From: Ettlia oleoabundans
Taxonomy: Eukaryota > Chlorophyta > Chlorophyceae > Chlamydomonadales
Reading direction: 5' to 3'
Length of the DNA: 18,286 nucleotides
Assembly: GCA_019693395.1 (NCBI GenBank)
Contig: JAAMXP010004262.1
Span: 1 to 18,286 of the forward strand
Shown: positions 17,159 through 18,286 of the stretch, in pieces
Position numbering within the stretch: the stretch's first letter is position 1
Layout of the letters: each line of letters starts with the position of its first letter
Notes under the pieces: model-generated
Told to the model about the DNA's origin: nothing
Database searches by the model: none
What the model saw: the letters and a program-made list of their open reading frames with translations, nothing else
Program-made: the position numbers and the translations under genes

Positions 17159-18268
17159 GCACGCGGGGCGGTCCCGCGTCGTCTACCGTGGCGCCGGCAT
17201 AGGCCTTCACCTGCTGAAGCGGGACTTCTTCATCACCATGCTCCAAACGCCCTTCCTCTCCCTGCTGGCCTGGTTTGCTCTGGTGTACCTCGCCATCTTC
17301 TTCTTCTGGGGCGGCGTGTGGTACTTAGTAGTCAGGTGGGTGGTAGCGGTGGTGGTGGTGGCAGCGGCGGCGGCGGTGTGGCTGGCTGGTTTTGTCTATG
17401 GCTGGCTGGCTAAGTGGCTGTAGGTGGGCCTGGCTGGGTGGCTGCCTGGCTGGCCGACTGGCTGGCTTGTGACCGGCTGGGCCGCTTCCGATGGTGCTGC
17501 TGCTAAGGGACGGTGCTGCCGGCTGAATGGCTGGCATGCCAGACCACGGCAACGTGTCGCCACATCATCAGCTGGTTCACTCGTTCTCCATCACCGCCAT
17601 CACCGCAGGCATTACCCTGGCTGCCTGTACGGCGCCAGCGGGTTTGTGGAGAGCTGGACCTTTGCCATCGCCACTCAAATGACCATTGGTGGGCGGAGCA
17701 GCAGCCTATGGCACGCTAATATGTCCTGTGCAATATAAACCAGGGTTGATTGCTCTGAGGAGTCATGTCGCTAAAAACCAATTTATAAGCAACCAACCCT
17801 TACCTGCCTGCCTGCCTGCCTGCCGACCTGTTCGTGCAGGGTACGGCAACACGGGGCCGCAGAAATGTGTGTTAGCTGCAGCACTGATCACTGTGCAGAG
17901 CATCACAGACCTGCTGCTGAATGCCGTCATTCTGGGCCTCATCTTCGCGAAGGTGGGGCAGTCAAAACCGCGCTTATCTAAACGTGTGTTTCCCATCATG
18001 TTGTGCAATCTACCTGTTCCTGTGCAGACGCTGTTCCAGCATGCTGGAAACTCCAGAACGGGCCGGCCACTTCACGACCCAACACATGCTGTGGTCGTTG
18101 TGCTGCTCTTCCCAGTGGTACAAAATGTTCATGCGCTCTTCCACCCCTCAGGTCGCCCAACCCAAGCAGCGCGCCTACGCCATCTACATCAGCGACAGTG
18201 CGGTGATCACTCGGCGTGACGGCATCCTGAAGTTCATGTTTAGGGTGGCAGACGTGCGGCGCACGCAG
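17159..18268 (+). CDS. Inward-rectifier potassium channel (Kir/IRK family), N-terminus uncertain, C-terminus beyond the window
   Basis: Predicted tetrameric two-helix K+ channel subunit in a membrane. Exons: 17159-17335, 17609-17688, 17840-17952, 18152-18268; joins are phase 2, 1 and 0, about 162 residues in the window. In order: pre-M1 RSRVVYRGAG and slide-helix region LLKRDFFITML; M1 (FLSLLAWFALVYLAIFFFWG, then GVWYLVV); extracellular turret with a Cys (HYPGCLYG); pore helix ESWTFAIATQ; selectivity filter TIGYG across the 17688/17840 junction; the partner Cys (PQKCV); M2 (LITVQSITDLLLNAVILGLI, then FAK); and the first cytoplasmic strands (PKQRAYAIYI, AVITRRDGILKFMFRVADVR). The Cys pair flanking the pore and the FMFRV motif are features of eukaryotic Kir channels rather than other K+ channels. 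The donor at 18269 (gtcggc) is weak, but the frame fits up to it. Differences from animal Kir are noted in the findings. Confidence 0.92.
17336..17480. repeat. GGT/GGC and CTGG-type simple repeats in Kir intron
   Basis: After the donor at 17336 the sense strand has ggtggtggtggtggc and ggcggcggcgg runs, then repeated ctggctgg units. The intron spans 17336-17608. No coding support. Confidence 0.65.
17804..17824. repeat. (CCTG)n tetranucleotide near a Kir 3' splice site
   Basis: About five tandem cctg units lie some 15-35 nt upstream of the acceptor at 17839, where a pyrimidine tract is expected. Confidence 0.85.
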
Positions 18269-18286
18269 GTCGGCGGGGGGTGGGGG

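Overview
The window looks like nuclear DNA of a green alga (Chlorophyta; chlorophycean or trebouxiophycean, not resolved further). Genes are GC-leaning and split by many short introns (about 60-680 bp) with GT-AG or GC-AG ends. There are no bacterial operons or ribosome binding sites. One gene encodes a sigma-70-type factor with a transit-peptide-like N-terminus, which is what a plastid-bearing eukaryote needs for its bacterial-type plastid RNA polymerase. Exon models were built by hand from splice signals, intron phase and protein-family similarity; every quoted coding join is phase-consistent.

Layout, left to right. (1) Minus strand, 8216 down past the left edge: a KDM5/JARID1-type histone H3K4 demethylase (JmjN-ARID-PHD-JmjC-C5HC2-PLU1) with at least 20 exons and a truncated 3' end. 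(2) Plus strand, 8879-11480: a complete 7-exon plant-type Nudix hydrolase (350 aa) with a pre-Nudix domain and a repeat-encoded Gly/Ala tail. Genes 1 and 2 are head to head across about 660 bp. (3) Minus strand, 15506-12157: a complete 6-exon plastid-type sigma factor (631 aa), convergent with gene 2. (4) Plus strand, from about 16343 or 17159 past the right edge: an inward-rectifier K+ channel (Kir) with M1, pore, TIGYG filter, M2 and the start of the cytoplasmic domain; its N-terminal exons are ambiguous and its C-terminus is missing.

The four genes do not form an evident pathway: chromatin, nucleotide-pool housekeeping, plastid transcription and membrane K+ transport. They share repeat-laden introns: a (TG)35 tract, a 37-bp x4 perfect minisatellite, a 67-80-bp x5 minisatellite, and CCTG/CAGG-type tetranucleotide runs. 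No transposon, CRISPR array, tRNA or rRNA was recognised.

The points most worth a second look are the divergence of the sigma factor's -10 recognition/melting segment (the usual Trp-Trp pair is Ala-Ala), a eukaryote-type Kir channel in an alga with joint loss of the pore salt-bridge residues, two well-supported GC-AG introns, and a dual-frame, possibly alternatively spliced 5' end of the Kir gene.
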